64,000 bases of DNA. Source: Stagnimonas aquatica. GTDB taxonomy: Bacteria; Pseudomonadota; Gammaproteobacteria; Nevskiales; Nevskiaceae. Location of the stretch: contig NZ_RJVO01000001.1 in NCBI RefSeq assembly GCF_003730135.1, positions 830,001 through 894,000 on the forward strand, read 5' to 3'. Below, piece after piece: positions 22,019 to 30,464 of the stretch. The number at the start of each line of letters is the position of its first letter. The first letter of the stretch is position 1. The notes beneath the pieces are model-generated. The model ran no database searches, was not told the DNA's origin, and was given only the letters and a program-made list of their open reading frames with translations. The position numbers and the translations under genes were made by a program.

Positions 22019-23491
22019 TTACTCGCGCTCCAGCTCGATCTTGCTGGCGAGCAGCACCGCGCCGTTCAAGCTGCCCTTCACCTCGCAGCGTTGTCCGTTG
22101 CGATCGGCACCAAAGAACGCCGCCTCGCTACTGGCCTGGTCGCCATCCTCGTAACGGGTGCTGGCGTTTACCTGCACCGTAGTGCCATTAATTACGAAGC
22201 TCTTGGCACCGGTGTCGAAGCCGCTGATCTCGCCCTTGAGCTCCTGCCCGCCACTGCCGCCCGAGCCGCCCCCGGCGCTGCCGGACTTGAGCCCGACCTT
22301 CACCGCATAGCTGCGACCGGAGACCTGGCGCGTGCTGTCGGACTTCACCTCCACGAAGCCTCCGTTTTGCAGTTGGTCGAAGCCCACGGCGTGATCATCG
22401 CGCTCGATCACCGTGGAATCATCAGCGTAGTAGCCGGCACCGCCGACCTCGAAGGTCCGCGCCACCGCATCGACCGCCGCGAGCGCGCCCTTGACCTCGC
22501 CGTCGGCTGTTCCGGAGCCGGCATTGCGGTGCTTGACCTCGACCTTGCTGGCGCGCAGCAGGTTGGCGTCGCTGGCGTCAAAACGGCCCTCGACCTCTAC
22601 CCGCGCGCCTTCCGCCAGCGTGCCGCTGAGGCTGGCCTGGCTGTAGTCGACCACATAGCCAAGGAGGTTGAAGCGCCGCGCGGTTGCATCCAGGCCACTG
22701 AGCTGTGCTTCCAGTTCGCCTTCACCACTGCGCTCGCCGCTCGCGCGGGATTCCACCTCGACCTTGCGGGCGATCAGGCGGCTGCCGCTGAGGCTGCCTT
22801 CGACCTCCGCCCGGACGCCGTTGGCCAGGCTGCCGCTCGACGTCGCGCTACCGTAGTCGACGCCCTGGCCGTCGATCACAAAGCTCTTGGCCACCGTATC
22901 CAGGCCGCTCACCGGGCCGCGCAGCTCCACCTCGGAGTAACCGGCATCGCCGGCCTGCAACAACTTGCGCTCGACGCGGGTGGCGACCACCTGGCCGTCA
23001 GCCTGGCGCTGGCCGGAGACCTCGACATAGTCCCCCACGCTCAGATCGGCGAGCGTCAGCGAGGTGTAGCTGTCGTCGGGGTTGTCTTCGTAGAGGCGGG
23101 TCAGGGCGTCGACCAGCACGGTCTGCGAGTACAGCTCCAGCCGGCCGGCGGCGACATCGACCCGCGACAGCACGCCTTTCACCTCGAAGCGCACCGCGAC
23201 CTCCGACAACTGCACGGCACCGTCGGCCTTGGCGCTGCTGGCGACGACACGGGCCTGGATAACATCGCCCGGCTGCACGTCGTTGGCGCTGGCCGGCTTG
23301 CCGTTCTGGGTGACGCTGCCGCTGATGCTGGCCGGCAGGCCGCCAAAAGTCAGCGCCGTGGGCGTACCGCCAACCACACCGGCTGCGGTCTTCGCCGACG
23401 GCGTCACCAGGCTGGCTCCGATGGGGTCGTTGCCGCCGCCGCAAGCGCCAAGCCCAAGGGCCGCGATCGCGACGAGAGATAGTTTTTTCAT
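22019..23491 (-). CDS. DUF5666-type repeat lipoprotein
   Basis: A 490-residue lipoprotein: signal MKKLSLVAIAALGLGAC with lipid-attachment Cys17, then about five imperfect repeats of 65-90 residues with a shared pattern (V.G.LSGLD..A.SF...G..VDY...., then GARVEVEG, then A.KVEV). The third and fourth are separated by a Gly/Ser-rich linker (SAGGGSGGSGG). This pattern matches DUF5666, small beta-domains of unknown function often encoded next to metal or redox regulatory genes. The ATG at 23491 has GGAG six bases upstream. It lies 99 bp downstream of the metal-efflux pump genes, and a palindrome in that gap suggests it also has its own regulated promoter. Confidence 0.82.
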   Translation of the reverse strand: MKKLSLVAIAALGLGACGGGNDPIGASLVTPSAKTAAGVVGGTPTALTFGGLPASISGSVTQNGKPASANDVQPGDVIQARVVASSAKADGAVQLSEVAVRFEVKGVLSRVDVAAGRLELYSQTVLVDALTRLYEDNPDDSYTSLTLADLSVGDYVEVSGQRQADGQVVATRVERKLLQAGDAGYSEVELRGPVSGLDTVAKSFVIDGQGVDYGSATSSGSLANGVRAEVEGSLSGSRLIARKVEVESRASGERSGEGELEAQLSGLDATARRFNLLGYVVDYSQASLSGTLAEGARVEVEGRFDASDANLLRASKVEVKHRNAGSGTADGEVKGALAAVDAVARTFEVGGAGYYADDSTVIERDDHAVGFDQLQNGGFVEVKSDSTRQVSGRSYAVKVGLKSGSAGGGSGGSGGQELKGEISGFDTGAKSFVINGTTVQVNASTRYEDGDQASSEAAFFGADRNGQRCEVKGSLNGAVLLASKIELERE

Positions 23492-23568
23492 GTCTGCTCC
23501 AGTGATAACCGCGTACCAGCGGCAGGTTGATACTGCGCGGCCCCGACTGTCCGATTCATTGCCGGAGC

Positions 23569-23584
23569 ATGAACACTTGTTCAT
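23569..23584. promoter_or_regulatory. Perfect 7-2-7 palindrome upstream of the DUF5666 lipoprotein gene
   Basis: ATGAACA at 23569-23575 and TGTTCAT at 23578-23584 form an exact dyad around a CT dinucleotide, directly after TTGCCGGAGC. It lies 78 bp before the lipoprotein start and 7 bp after the pump gene stop. A related site occurs at 29069-29105 in the divergent promoter of the same metal-resistance region, which suggests a shared regulator such as the OmpR-type protein encoded at 29774. Confidence 0.5.
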
Positions 23585-23590
23585 CGGCCC

Positions 23591-26500
23591 TCAGCCGCCG
23601 ACCGAAGGCCTCGGCTCGGCGAAGCGCCGATAGAGGATGGGCAGCAGCACCAGGGTCAGCAGGGTGCTGCTGACCAGGCCGCCGATCACCACTACGGCCA
23701 GCGGCCGCTGGATCTCCGAGCCCGGCCCGCTGGCAAACAGCATCGGCACCAGGCCGATGGCGGTCATGCTGGCGGTGAGCAGCACCGGTCGCAGCCGGCG
23801 CAGCGCGCCCTGCACCACCACTTCCGTCAGCGGCAGGCCTTCCGCCCGTAACTGGTTGAAGTAACTGACCAGCACCACGGCGTTGAGCACGGCGATGCCG
23901 AGGAGGGCGATGAAACCCACCGAGGCCGGCACCGACAGGTACTCGCCGGATACCGCCAGCGCCAGCACGCCGCCGATCAGCGCGAAGGGGATGTTGCTGA
24001 GCACCAGCACCGCCTGCCGCAACGAGCCGAACACCCCGAACAGGATCAGGAAGATCAGCGCCAGCGCCACCGGCACCACCAGCGCCAGACGCTGGGCAGC
24101 GCGCTGCTGATTCTCGAACTGCCCACCCCAACTCAGTCGGTAACCAGCCGGCAGTGGCACTGCCTGCTGCACGCGGGCGCGTGCTTCCTCGACGAAGCTG
24201 ACCAGGTCGCGGTCGCGGACATTGGCGATCACCACGGTGTTGCGCTCGCCCAGCTCGCGGCCGATCTGCACCGGCCCACTGACCCGCTCGATACGCACCA
24301 ACTGGCCAAGGCTGAGCCGCTCGCCATCCGGCAGTTGCAGCGGCAGCACCGCCAGTTGCTCGGGGGACTGCGCGGCGCCAGAGGCGCGCAGCAACAGCGG
24401 ATAGCGGCGGCCGTCCTTCTGGATCAGTCCCACCGGCTCGCCCTCGATCTGCAGGCGCAGCAGTTCCGACAGCGCATCGACGCTCAGGCCGTGGCGCGCC
24501 AGCGCCTCGCCGTCGGGCAGAGCGCGCAGGTACTGCACACCTTCGTTGGCGAGGTAGTAGACATCCTCAGCGCCGGCGACGGTCCTAAGGCTGTCGGCGA
24601 TCTCCGCCGCCTTGGCGTTGAGCACCGCCAGGTCGGGACCGTAGAGCCGCACGGCCAGATCGCCGCGCACCCCGAGGATCAGCTCGGAGACGCGCATCTC
24701 GATAGGCTGATTGAAGGCATAGGCGACGCCGGGGAAATCCTTCAGCACCTCACGCAGGGCGTCGAGGATTTCCTGCTTGGTCTGGAAACGCCATTCACTG
24801 CGGGGCTTGAGCGCGAAGAAGGAATCGGTCTGGTTGAGGCCCATGGGATCAAGGCCGATCTCATCGCTACCGGCGCGCGCCACCACCAGCTCCAGCTCCG
24901 GCACCCGCGCCAGCGCTGCCTTCTGAAAGGCGGTGTCGATCGCCAGCGAGGCGTCGAGGTTGATCGAGGGCAGCTTCTCCAACTGCACGATCAGACTGCC
25001 TTCGTCCATGGTCGGCATGAAGGTCTTGCCGATGCGGCCATAGATCACACCCGTGGCCAGCAGTAGCGCCAGTGCCGCCGTCACCACCGTGCGCGGTCGC
25101 GCCAGGGCCGCGACCAGTAGCGGCCGATAGAGCCGCGCCAGGGTGCGCGGCAGCCAAGGATCATCGTGACCGTGTTCGCTGAGCAGCCAGCGCGCCGCCA
25201 GCGGAATCACAGTCAGCGACAGCAGCAAGGATCCCGCCAGCGCGTACACGATGGTCAGCGCCACCGGCGAAAACAGCTTGCCCTCGAGGCCTTGCAGGCT
25301 CAGCAGCGGCAGGAACACCAGGGCGATGATCGCCATGCCGGCCACCACCGGTACCGCCACCTCGCGTACCGCCTCCAGCACCAGCCGGGTCTTGTTGTGG
25401 TCCTGCACGGTGCCGCCGTGATCGCCCTCGTGCAGATGGGCGACGATGTTCTCCACCACCACCACCGCCGCATCCACCAGCATGCCGATGGCGATGGCCA
25501 GACCGCCCAGGCTCATCAGGTTGGCGGTGAGTCCGCTGGCGCGCATCAGCACGAAGGTCCATAGCGCCGACAGTGGCAGCACCAGCGCCACCACCAAGGC
25601 CGCGCGTAGGTTGCCCAGGAACAACACCAGCAGGATCAGCACCAGCACCACCGCTTCGCCCAGCGCCTTGGCGACGGTGTTCACCGCTTTGCCGACCAGC
25701 TCACCGCGGTTGTAGAAAGTGACGATACGCATACCCTCCGGCAGCCGCGGCCGCAGCTCGTCCAGACGCGTCTGGACGCCGGCCACCAGCTCGCCGGCAT
25801 TGGCGCCACGCAGACCCAGCACCAGACCCTGCACGGTTTCGCCCTCGCCGTTGCGGGTGACGCCGCCCAGGCGGGTGAGCGCGCCCAGGCGCAGCTCGGC
25901 GACATCGCGCACACGCACCAGGGCGCTGCCATCGGCGCGCAGCACCAGATTGCCGATGTCGTCCAGCGACTCCAGCCGGCCCTGCACCCGCACCAGCAGC
26001 GCCTCCTCGCCCTCGTTGACGCGGCCGGCGCCGTCGTTACGGTTGAAGCGCTCCAGCGTGGTGCGCAGCTCGTCGAGGCTGATTCCGGCAGCGGCCAGGC
26101 GCGCCGGGTCGGGCACCACCTCGTAGGCGGTGGCGCGCCCGCCCAGCACGTTGACGTCGGCGACACCGGCGACGGTGCGCAGTGCCGGGCGGATCAGCCA
26201 ATCCAAAACCTGCCGGCGCTCGGCCAGCGACTGCGGGCCTTCCACCGTGAACATCAGCATCTCGCCCAGCGGCGTGGTGATCGGCGCCAGACCGCCGCTG
26301 GCGTTCTCCGGGAGCGCGCTCCAGACCGCGTTGAGCCGCTCGGCGACCTGGCTGCGCGCCCAATAGATGTCGGTGCCGTCGGCGAAGTCGAGGGTGATGT
26401 CGGCGAGGCCGTACTTGGTGGTGGAACGCAGCATGGTCTGGCTGGGCAGGCCCAGCAGCTCCAGCTCGATGGGCGCGGTGACCCGGGTCTCCATCTCCTC

Positions 26501-26674
26501 CGGAGTCATGCCGGCGACCTTGACGATAATCTTCACCTGCGGCGCCGAGACATCGGGGAAGGCGTCGATCGGCAGGCGATGAAAGCTGTAGCCACCGGCG
26601 ACGACCAGAGCCAGGGCCGTGAGCAGCGCCAGCAGCGGGCGTGTGAGCGCCGCACGGGGGAGGGCGAGCAGCAT
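23591..26674 (-). CDS. Heavy-metal efflux RND inner-membrane pump (CzcA/CusA family)
   Basis: A 1027-residue RND transporter of full length with the family start LPRAALTRPLLALLTALALV, the porter-domain landmark PIDAFPDVSAPQV and twelve predicted membrane helices. The fourth helix carries AIGMLVDAAVVVVENI near residue 400, the CusA-like form with one Asp and one Glu, rather than the DFG...D...EN triad of CzcA. The periplasmic segment PIEMRVSELILGVRGD is of the CzcA form and lacks the Met at the site used by CusA for copper or silver. Metal choice is thus unclear. It is the third gene of the OMF-adaptor-pump operon, with two bases between the adaptor stop and this ATG. Confidence 0.92.
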   Translation of the reverse strand: MLLALPRAALTRPLLALLTALALVVAGGYSFHRLPIDAFPDVSAPQVKIIVKVAGMTPEEMETRVTAPIELELLGLPSQTMLRSTTKYGLADITLDFADGTDIYWARSQVAERLNAVWSALPENASGGLAPITTPLGEMLMFTVEGPQSLAERRQVLDWLIRPALRTVAGVADVNVLGGRATAYEVVPDPARLAAAGISLDELRTTLERFNRNDGAGRVNEGEEALLVRVQGRLESLDDIGNLVLRADGSALVRVRDVAELRLGALTRLGGVTRNGEGETVQGLVLGLRGANAGELVAGVQTRLDELRPRLPEGMRIVTFYNRGELVGKAVNTVAKALGEAVVLVLILLVLFLGNLRAALVVALVLPLSALWTFVLMRASGLTANLMSLGGLAIAIGMLVDAAVVVVENIVAHLHEGDHGGTVQDHNKTRLVLEAVREVAVPVVAGMAIIALVFLPLLSLQGLEGKLFSPVALTIVYALAGSLLLSLTVIPLAARWLLSEHGHDDPWLPRTLARLYRPLLVAALARPRTVVTAALALLLATGVIYGRIGKTFMPTMDEGSLIVQLEKLPSINLDASLAIDTAFQKAALARVPELELVVARAGSDEIGLDPMGLNQTDSFFALKPRSEWRFQTKQEILDALREVLKDFPGVAYAFNQPIEMRVSELILGVRGDLAVRLYGPDLAVLNAKAAEIADSLRTVAGAEDVYYLANEGVQYLRALPDGEALARHGLSVDALSELLRLQIEGEPVGLIQKDGRRYPLLLRASGAAQSPEQLAVLPLQLPDGERLSLGQLVRIERVSGPVQIGRELGERNTVVIANVRDRDLVSFVEEARARVQQAVPLPAGYRLSWGGQFENQQRAAQRLALVVPVALALIFLILFGVFGSLRQAVLVLSNIPFALIGGVLALAVSGEYLSVPASVGFIALLGIAVLNAVVLVSYFNQLRAEGLPLTEVVVQGALRRLRPVLLTASMTAIGLVPMLFASGPGSEIQRPLAVVVIGGLVSSTLLTLVLLPILYRRFAEPRPSVGG

Positions 26675-26676
26675 GG

Positions 26677-27774
26677 CTATTCGCCTCCGCCGTGGCCCTG
26701 CCAGGCGCCCTTGAGCGCCACCGTACCGCTGACCGCCACCTGACTGTCGGCGCGCAGCGCAGCACGCAGGCTCAGTCGCTCACCGTCCTGCGCGAGCACC
26801 GTCACCGGCAGCACCCTAAAGCCCTGCGCCTCGCGCAGGAACACCACCGCGCCACCGGCATGGCGGCTGACCGCGCTGGCCGGCAGGCTCCAGACCAGGC
26901 CCTCCGCGTCAAGCAGACGCTGCACCTTCAGCCACTGCCCAGGCCGCAGGTCCCCGGCCGCCGCTGGCAGCGTCGCGCGCACCGGCAGCGTCTGGGTGCG
27001 GCTGCTCGCCGCCCAGCCAACCTGCAGCACCCTGGCCTCGCGGCCATCGGGCAGGCGCAGGCGTTCACCCGGCACCGGTGCCGGCTCGGCGACCGGCCAT
27101 TGCAGCTCCAGCATCAGCCGGCGCGGGTCGATCAACCGCAGCAGCGGATCGGCCTCGGCCAGGCGCTGCCCGGGCCGGGCCAGACGCTCGACCACCGTGG
27201 CCGCGCCCGGCGCGCGCGCCAGGACCCGGCCCTGGCTGGCCTCGGCGACGCTCAGGCCCTGCAGACGCAGGCGCATGCGGACGGCTGCCAACTGGCTCTC
27301 GGCCTGTACGGCGGCCTGCTCGCTGGCCTGGGCGCGACGGGCGGCGATGATGCCCTCGCGATGCAGTTGCTGGTCGCGGTCGCGGTCGGCACCCGCCAGC
27401 CGCGCCGCCGACTCCGCCTGCACCAACTCGGCGGCGAGTTGCGGGGCCTCGGGGCTGCGCAACTCGGCGAGCACCGCCCCGGCGGCGACCGCCTCGCCCT
27501 CGGCCACCGGCAGACGCACCAGCACGCCGGCGGCGGGCGCGGTCACCACCCACTCGGCCTCGGGTGCCGGCACCACCTGCGCCGGCAGCTGCGCGCCAGC
27601 AGCTTGGTCGAGCCGCTGCGGGCGCTCCACGCGGATGCCCAGGCTCTGGACCTGCGCGGCGCTGATCGCCAGCGTCTCGGGCGCCGCCCGCGCAGGAGCC
27701 GGCAGAGCGAGGCAGAAGCCCAGCAGCAGGCCGCCGGCGTAGCAGGAGATCAGGAAGGGAACGGGAACTCTCAC
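26677..27774 (-). CDS. RND efflux periplasmic adaptor (CzcB/CusB-like)
   Basis: A 365-residue membrane fusion protein. A hydrophobic signal (VPFLISCYAGGLLLGFCLALP) is followed by a lipoyl/barrel-sandwich half (WVVTAPAAGVLVRLPVAEGE), an alpha-helical hairpin (about 110-165), the second lipoyl half and beta-barrel domains. It bridges the inner-membrane pump and the outer-membrane channel. It is shorter than CusB and has neither a Met-rich metal-binding N-terminus nor a His-rich loop. The GTG at 27774 overlaps the TGA of the channel gene (GTGA), and the pump gene begins two bases after its TAG, so translation of all three is linked. Confidence 0.88.
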   Translation of the reverse strand: MRVPVPFLISCYAGGLLLGFCLALPAPARAAPETLAISAAQVQSLGIRVERPQRLDQAAGAQLPAQVVPAPEAEWVVTAPAAGVLVRLPVAEGEAVAAGAVLAELRSPEAPQLAAELVQAESAARLAGADRDRDQQLHREGIIAARRAQASEQAAVQAESQLAAVRMRLRLQGLSVAEASQGRVLARAPGAATVVERLARPGQRLAEADPLLRLIDPRRLMLELQWPVAEPAPVPGERLRLPDGREARVLQVGWAASSRTQTLPVRATLPAAAGDLRPGQWLKVQRLLDAEGLVWSLPASAVSRHAGGAVVFLREAQGFRVLPVTVLAQDGERLSLRAALRADSQVAVSGTVALKGAWQGHGGGE

Positions 27775-29021
27775 GGCAGCACTCCATGAACCTGGTTGTA
27801 GCGGGCGATGGCGCGGGCCCGCGCCAGTCGCGACAGTTGCTGGACACGCCCAGCCTCGGCGGCGCGGACTTCGATTAACAGGCGCTCGACCAGCCCGCTC
27901 TCGCCCAGGCCGTAGGCGCGGCGCGCCAGCGCCAGCTCCTGGCTGGCGAGCGCGTAGCGGCTCTCGCTGTCGGCGAGCGCCACCTCGCGCGCATGCAACT
28001 CGTGCTCGGCCTCGTGCTGCGCCAGTTCCGCCTCTTGCTGCTGACGGCGGCGCTCGTCGGCGGCGCGTGCCACCTCCAGTTCCAGAGGCGCCAGCCGCGC
28101 CTGACGGTGACTGCTGCCACCAAAAGGCAGGCTGAGCTGGGCGGAAAGACTGTCGGTGGTGGCGGCGCCGTCCTGCTGGTCCTGGCGCAGGCCCAGCAGC
28201 AGGCGCGGCGCGCCGGCGCCCTCGCGGCGGCCGGCGGCGAGCGCCGCTTCGGCCTGCGTCTCGGCAGCTCGCGCCGCTAGCAAGGGCAGATAGTCGCCGG
28301 GCACCGGGGTGACCGGCTCAACCCGTTCGACGGGCAAGGCCGACAGCCCGGTCAGCACTCGCCAGGCGTAGTGACGGTCGGCCAGCACCACCTCGGCCTC
28401 GTGCACCGCCGCCTCGCGTTCGCGACGCAGGCCCTCGGCGCCGAGAACCTCGGCCGGCGCGGCGTCGCCGGCGGCGATCCGGGCTCGCACCTCGGCTTCC
28501 AGTTGCCGAAACGAATCCAGCTCCGTCTGCGCGAGGCCCAGTCGCGTCTGCGCCTCGCGCAGCTCCCAGTAGCACTCGCGCACCAGCCCTGCGACCTGCC
28601 AGCGATGAAGGCGTGTTGCCTCGCCAGCAAGAACACGACTGGCACTGGCCTCGCCGGCCAGCGCCCGGCGCTGACCCGGTCGCCACAGCGGCAACTCAAA
28701 GCCGGCCTCAGCCTCGCTGCCCCCCTGGCGGCTCTGCCAGCGATCACTGAGGTAGCGCAACTGGGCGCTAGGGGCGCCGGCCAGCCAGCTGCCGGCGCGC
28801 TGTCGGTAAGTGTCGGCCAGCCCGGCCTGCGCGGCGATCTGGGCGGCGCCTGGCGCGCGCACCATCGCTGCCTCCAGCGCAGCGGCCAGGCTCAGGTCTG
28901 CATCGGTCTCGATCGCCAGGCGCTCCTCGGCCTGGTGCTCGTCGGGGCTCTGCGCCGTCGTCGGCCCAGCGAGGGCCATCAGCAGGATCAGTAGCGTGCT
29001 GGGGAGTCGCCTGGAAAACAT
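27771..29021 (-). CDS. Outer-membrane efflux channel (CzcC/TolC-like)
   Basis: A 416-residue outer-membrane factor with a signal peptide (MFSRRLPSTLLILLMALAGPTTA) and two repeated coiled-coil/barrel halves of the TolC family, each rich in Ala, Glu, Arg and Gln (LREAQTRLGLAQTELDSF; AREVALADSESRYALASQEL). It forms the exit duct of the tripartite metal pump and is the first gene of that operon, with the adaptor and RND pump downstream. The ATG at 29021 has only a weak Shine-Dalgarno sequence. It is divergent from the cytochrome/two-component operon at 29185. Confidence 0.88.
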   Translation of the reverse strand: MFSRRLPSTLLILLMALAGPTTAQSPDEHQAEERLAIETDADLSLAAALEAAMVRAPGAAQIAAQAGLADTYRQRAGSWLAGAPSAQLRYLSDRWQSRQGGSEAEAGFELPLWRPGQRRALAGEASASRVLAGEATRLHRWQVAGLVRECYWELREAQTRLGLAQTELDSFRQLEAEVRARIAAGDAAPAEVLGAEGLRREREAAVHEAEVVLADRHYAWRVLTGLSALPVERVEPVTPVPGDYLPLLAARAAETQAEAALAAGRREGAGAPRLLLGLRQDQQDGAATTDSLSAQLSLPFGGSSHRQARLAPLELEVARAADERRRQQQEAELAQHEAEHELHAREVALADSESRYALASQELALARRAYGLGESGLVERLLIEVRAAEAGRVQQLSRLARARAIARYNQVHGVLP

Positions 29022-29068
29022 GTCTGCCGCTCGGCCAAAGTACGGCGGCTACCCTGGACAATCGCGCC

Positions 29069-29105
29069 TTGCCGGAGCGTGTCCGGGAGATGAACAGACG
29101 TTAAT
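29069..29105. promoter_or_regulatory. Candidate operator in the metal pump/two-component divergent promoter
   Basis: TTGCCGGAGC at 29069-29078 is followed, after 11 bases, by ATGAACAGACGTTAAT at 29090-29105, an imperfect dyad. The same two words occur next to each other in the site at 23559-23584. It lies in the 163-bp gap between the divergent czcC-like gene and the cytochrome b561/response-regulator operon, a natural place for autoregulation and pump control. Confidence 0.45.
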
Positions 29106-29184
29106 GTGGCGGCCATCATCCGGTCAGGCGCAGGCGCCTAGGCTGCACCGCCATGATCCAGAGTCCAGTCCCAAGGAGACCGTC

Positions 29185-29769
29185 ATGATCGACCTCAAGC
29201 CGCGCGGTGCCGCCCTGCGCTACAGCCACGCGGTGCTGGGGCTCGCGGTGCTGCACCAGCTGGTCGGCTCGGAGTGGATGGCCAAGCCCTGGCGCTTCAA
29301 GGACGCCAGCGCCTGGCAGATCCAGCTGTTCGAGCTGCACGAATGGACCGGGCTGGCCGCCAGTCTCCTGCTGCTGGTGCTGCTCTGGAGCCTGTGGCGC
29401 CGCTACGGCGCCGACAGCCTCGGCCGCTTCCTGCCCTGGCTGGGCGGCGCCGGCCGTGGTGCCCTGGGCGGCGAGCTGCGCGGCCTGCTCGGCGGCCTGC
29501 CGCGTCTGCAGGCGCCGGACGCCAGCCAGACTCGCGTGCTGGCCGCCGCCGTCGAAGGCCTGGGCCTGCTGACCCTGCTGTTCTTCGCCGCCACCGGCAC
29601 CGCCATGTGGCTGCTGGAAGACGATCTGGAGCTGATGCACGAGATCGGCGAGGTTCACGAGTGGGGCGCGCTGCCGCTGAAGCTCTACCTCGCCGGCCAT
29701 GCCGGCATGGCGCTGGTCCACGAGTGGCGCGGCGAGGGTCTGCTGCGGCGCATGTTCCGCGGCGCCTGA
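29185..29769 (+). CDS. Cytochrome b561-like integral membrane protein
   Basis: A 194-residue protein with four predicted membrane helices and histidines placed as in di-haem cytochrome b561/Ni-hydrogenase b-type subunits: His15 and His24 in the first helix, His52 in the second (ELHEWTG), His152/His158 before and His172/His179 in the last. It should carry electrons in the inner membrane. An ideal AAGGAG seven bases upstream supports the ATG at 29185. It is the first gene of an operon with an OmpR-type regulator (4 bp downstream) and a sensor kinase, an arrangement seen in several metal and redox two-component loci. Confidence 0.86.
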   Translation: MIDLKPRGAALRYSHAVLGLAVLHQLVGSEWMAKPWRFKDASAWQIQLFELHEWTGLAASLLLLVLLWSLWRRYGADSLGRFLPWLGGAGRGALGGELRGLLGGLPRLQAPDASQTRVLAAAVEGLGLLTLLFFAATGTAMWLLEDDLELMHEIGEVHEWGALPLKLYLAGHAGMALVHEWRGEGLLRRMFRGA

Positions 29770-29773
29770 GGCC

Positions 29774-30451
29774 ATGCGCATCCTGGTCGTCGAGGACGAC
29801 GCCGAGATCGCCGGCTTTCTGCTCAAGGCGCTGCGCGAGGCCGGCCACGTCGCCGAGCACGCGCCCGACGGACGCCAGGGCCTGTTCCTGGCCACCGGCG
29901 AGGCCTACGACGCCATCGTGCTCGACCGCCTGCTGCCGAAGATGGACGGCCTGGCGATGCTCGCCGCGCTGCGTGCCACCGGCTCGCGGGTGCCGGTGCT
30001 GATCCTCTCCGCGCTCGGCCAGGTCGACGAGCGCATCAAGGGCCTGCGCGCCGGCGGCGACGACTACCTGGTCAAGCCCTTCGCCATCGCCGAGCTGCTG
30101 GCGCGGCTGGAGGCGATCACCCGGCGCGGCCTGCTGCCCGCAGCCGAGAGCCGCCTGCGGGTGGCCGACCTCGAACTCGACCGCCTCGCGCATGTGGTCA
30201 AGCGCGGCGGCGAGGTGATCGGCCTCAAGCCGCAGGAGTACCGGGTGCTGGAATTCCTGATGCGCCACGCCGGCCAGGTGGTCACCCGCACCATGCTGCT
30301 GGAGGGGGTCTGGGACTATCACTTCGACCCGCAGACCAACGTCATCGACGTGCACGTCTCCCGCCTGCGCGCCAAGATCGACCGCGAGCCGCGCCCGGCG
30401 CTGATCCATACCCTGCGCGGTGCCGGCTACTGCCTGCGCGAACCCCAGTGA
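29774..30451 (+). CDS. OmpR/CopR-type DNA-binding response regulator
   Basis: A 225-residue regulator. The receiver domain has the acidic pair Glu7/Asp8 and Asp9, phospho-acceptor Asp51 in LDRLLPKMDG, Lys near 101 in YLVKPF, then a C-terminal winged helix (LKPQEYRVLEFLMRHAGQVV... NVIDVHVSRLRAKID). It is 4 bp downstream of the cytochrome gene and 13 bp upstream of its cognate kinase. It probably controls the divergent metal pump operon, through sites such as the ATGAACA dyads. The ATG at 29774 gives the canonical MRILVVEDD start. Confidence 0.95.
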   Translation: MRILVVEDDAEIAGFLLKALREAGHVAEHAPDGRQGLFLATGEAYDAIVLDRLLPKMDGLAMLAALRATGSRVPVLILSALGQVDERIKGLRAGGDDYLVKPFAIAELLARLEAITRRGLLPAAESRLRVADLELDRLAHVVKRGGEVIGLKPQEYRVLEFLMRHAGQVVTRTMLLEGVWDYHFDPQTNVIDVHVSRLRAKIDREPRPALIHTLRGAGYCLREPQ

Positions 30452-30464
30452 GACTCCGCTTCGG

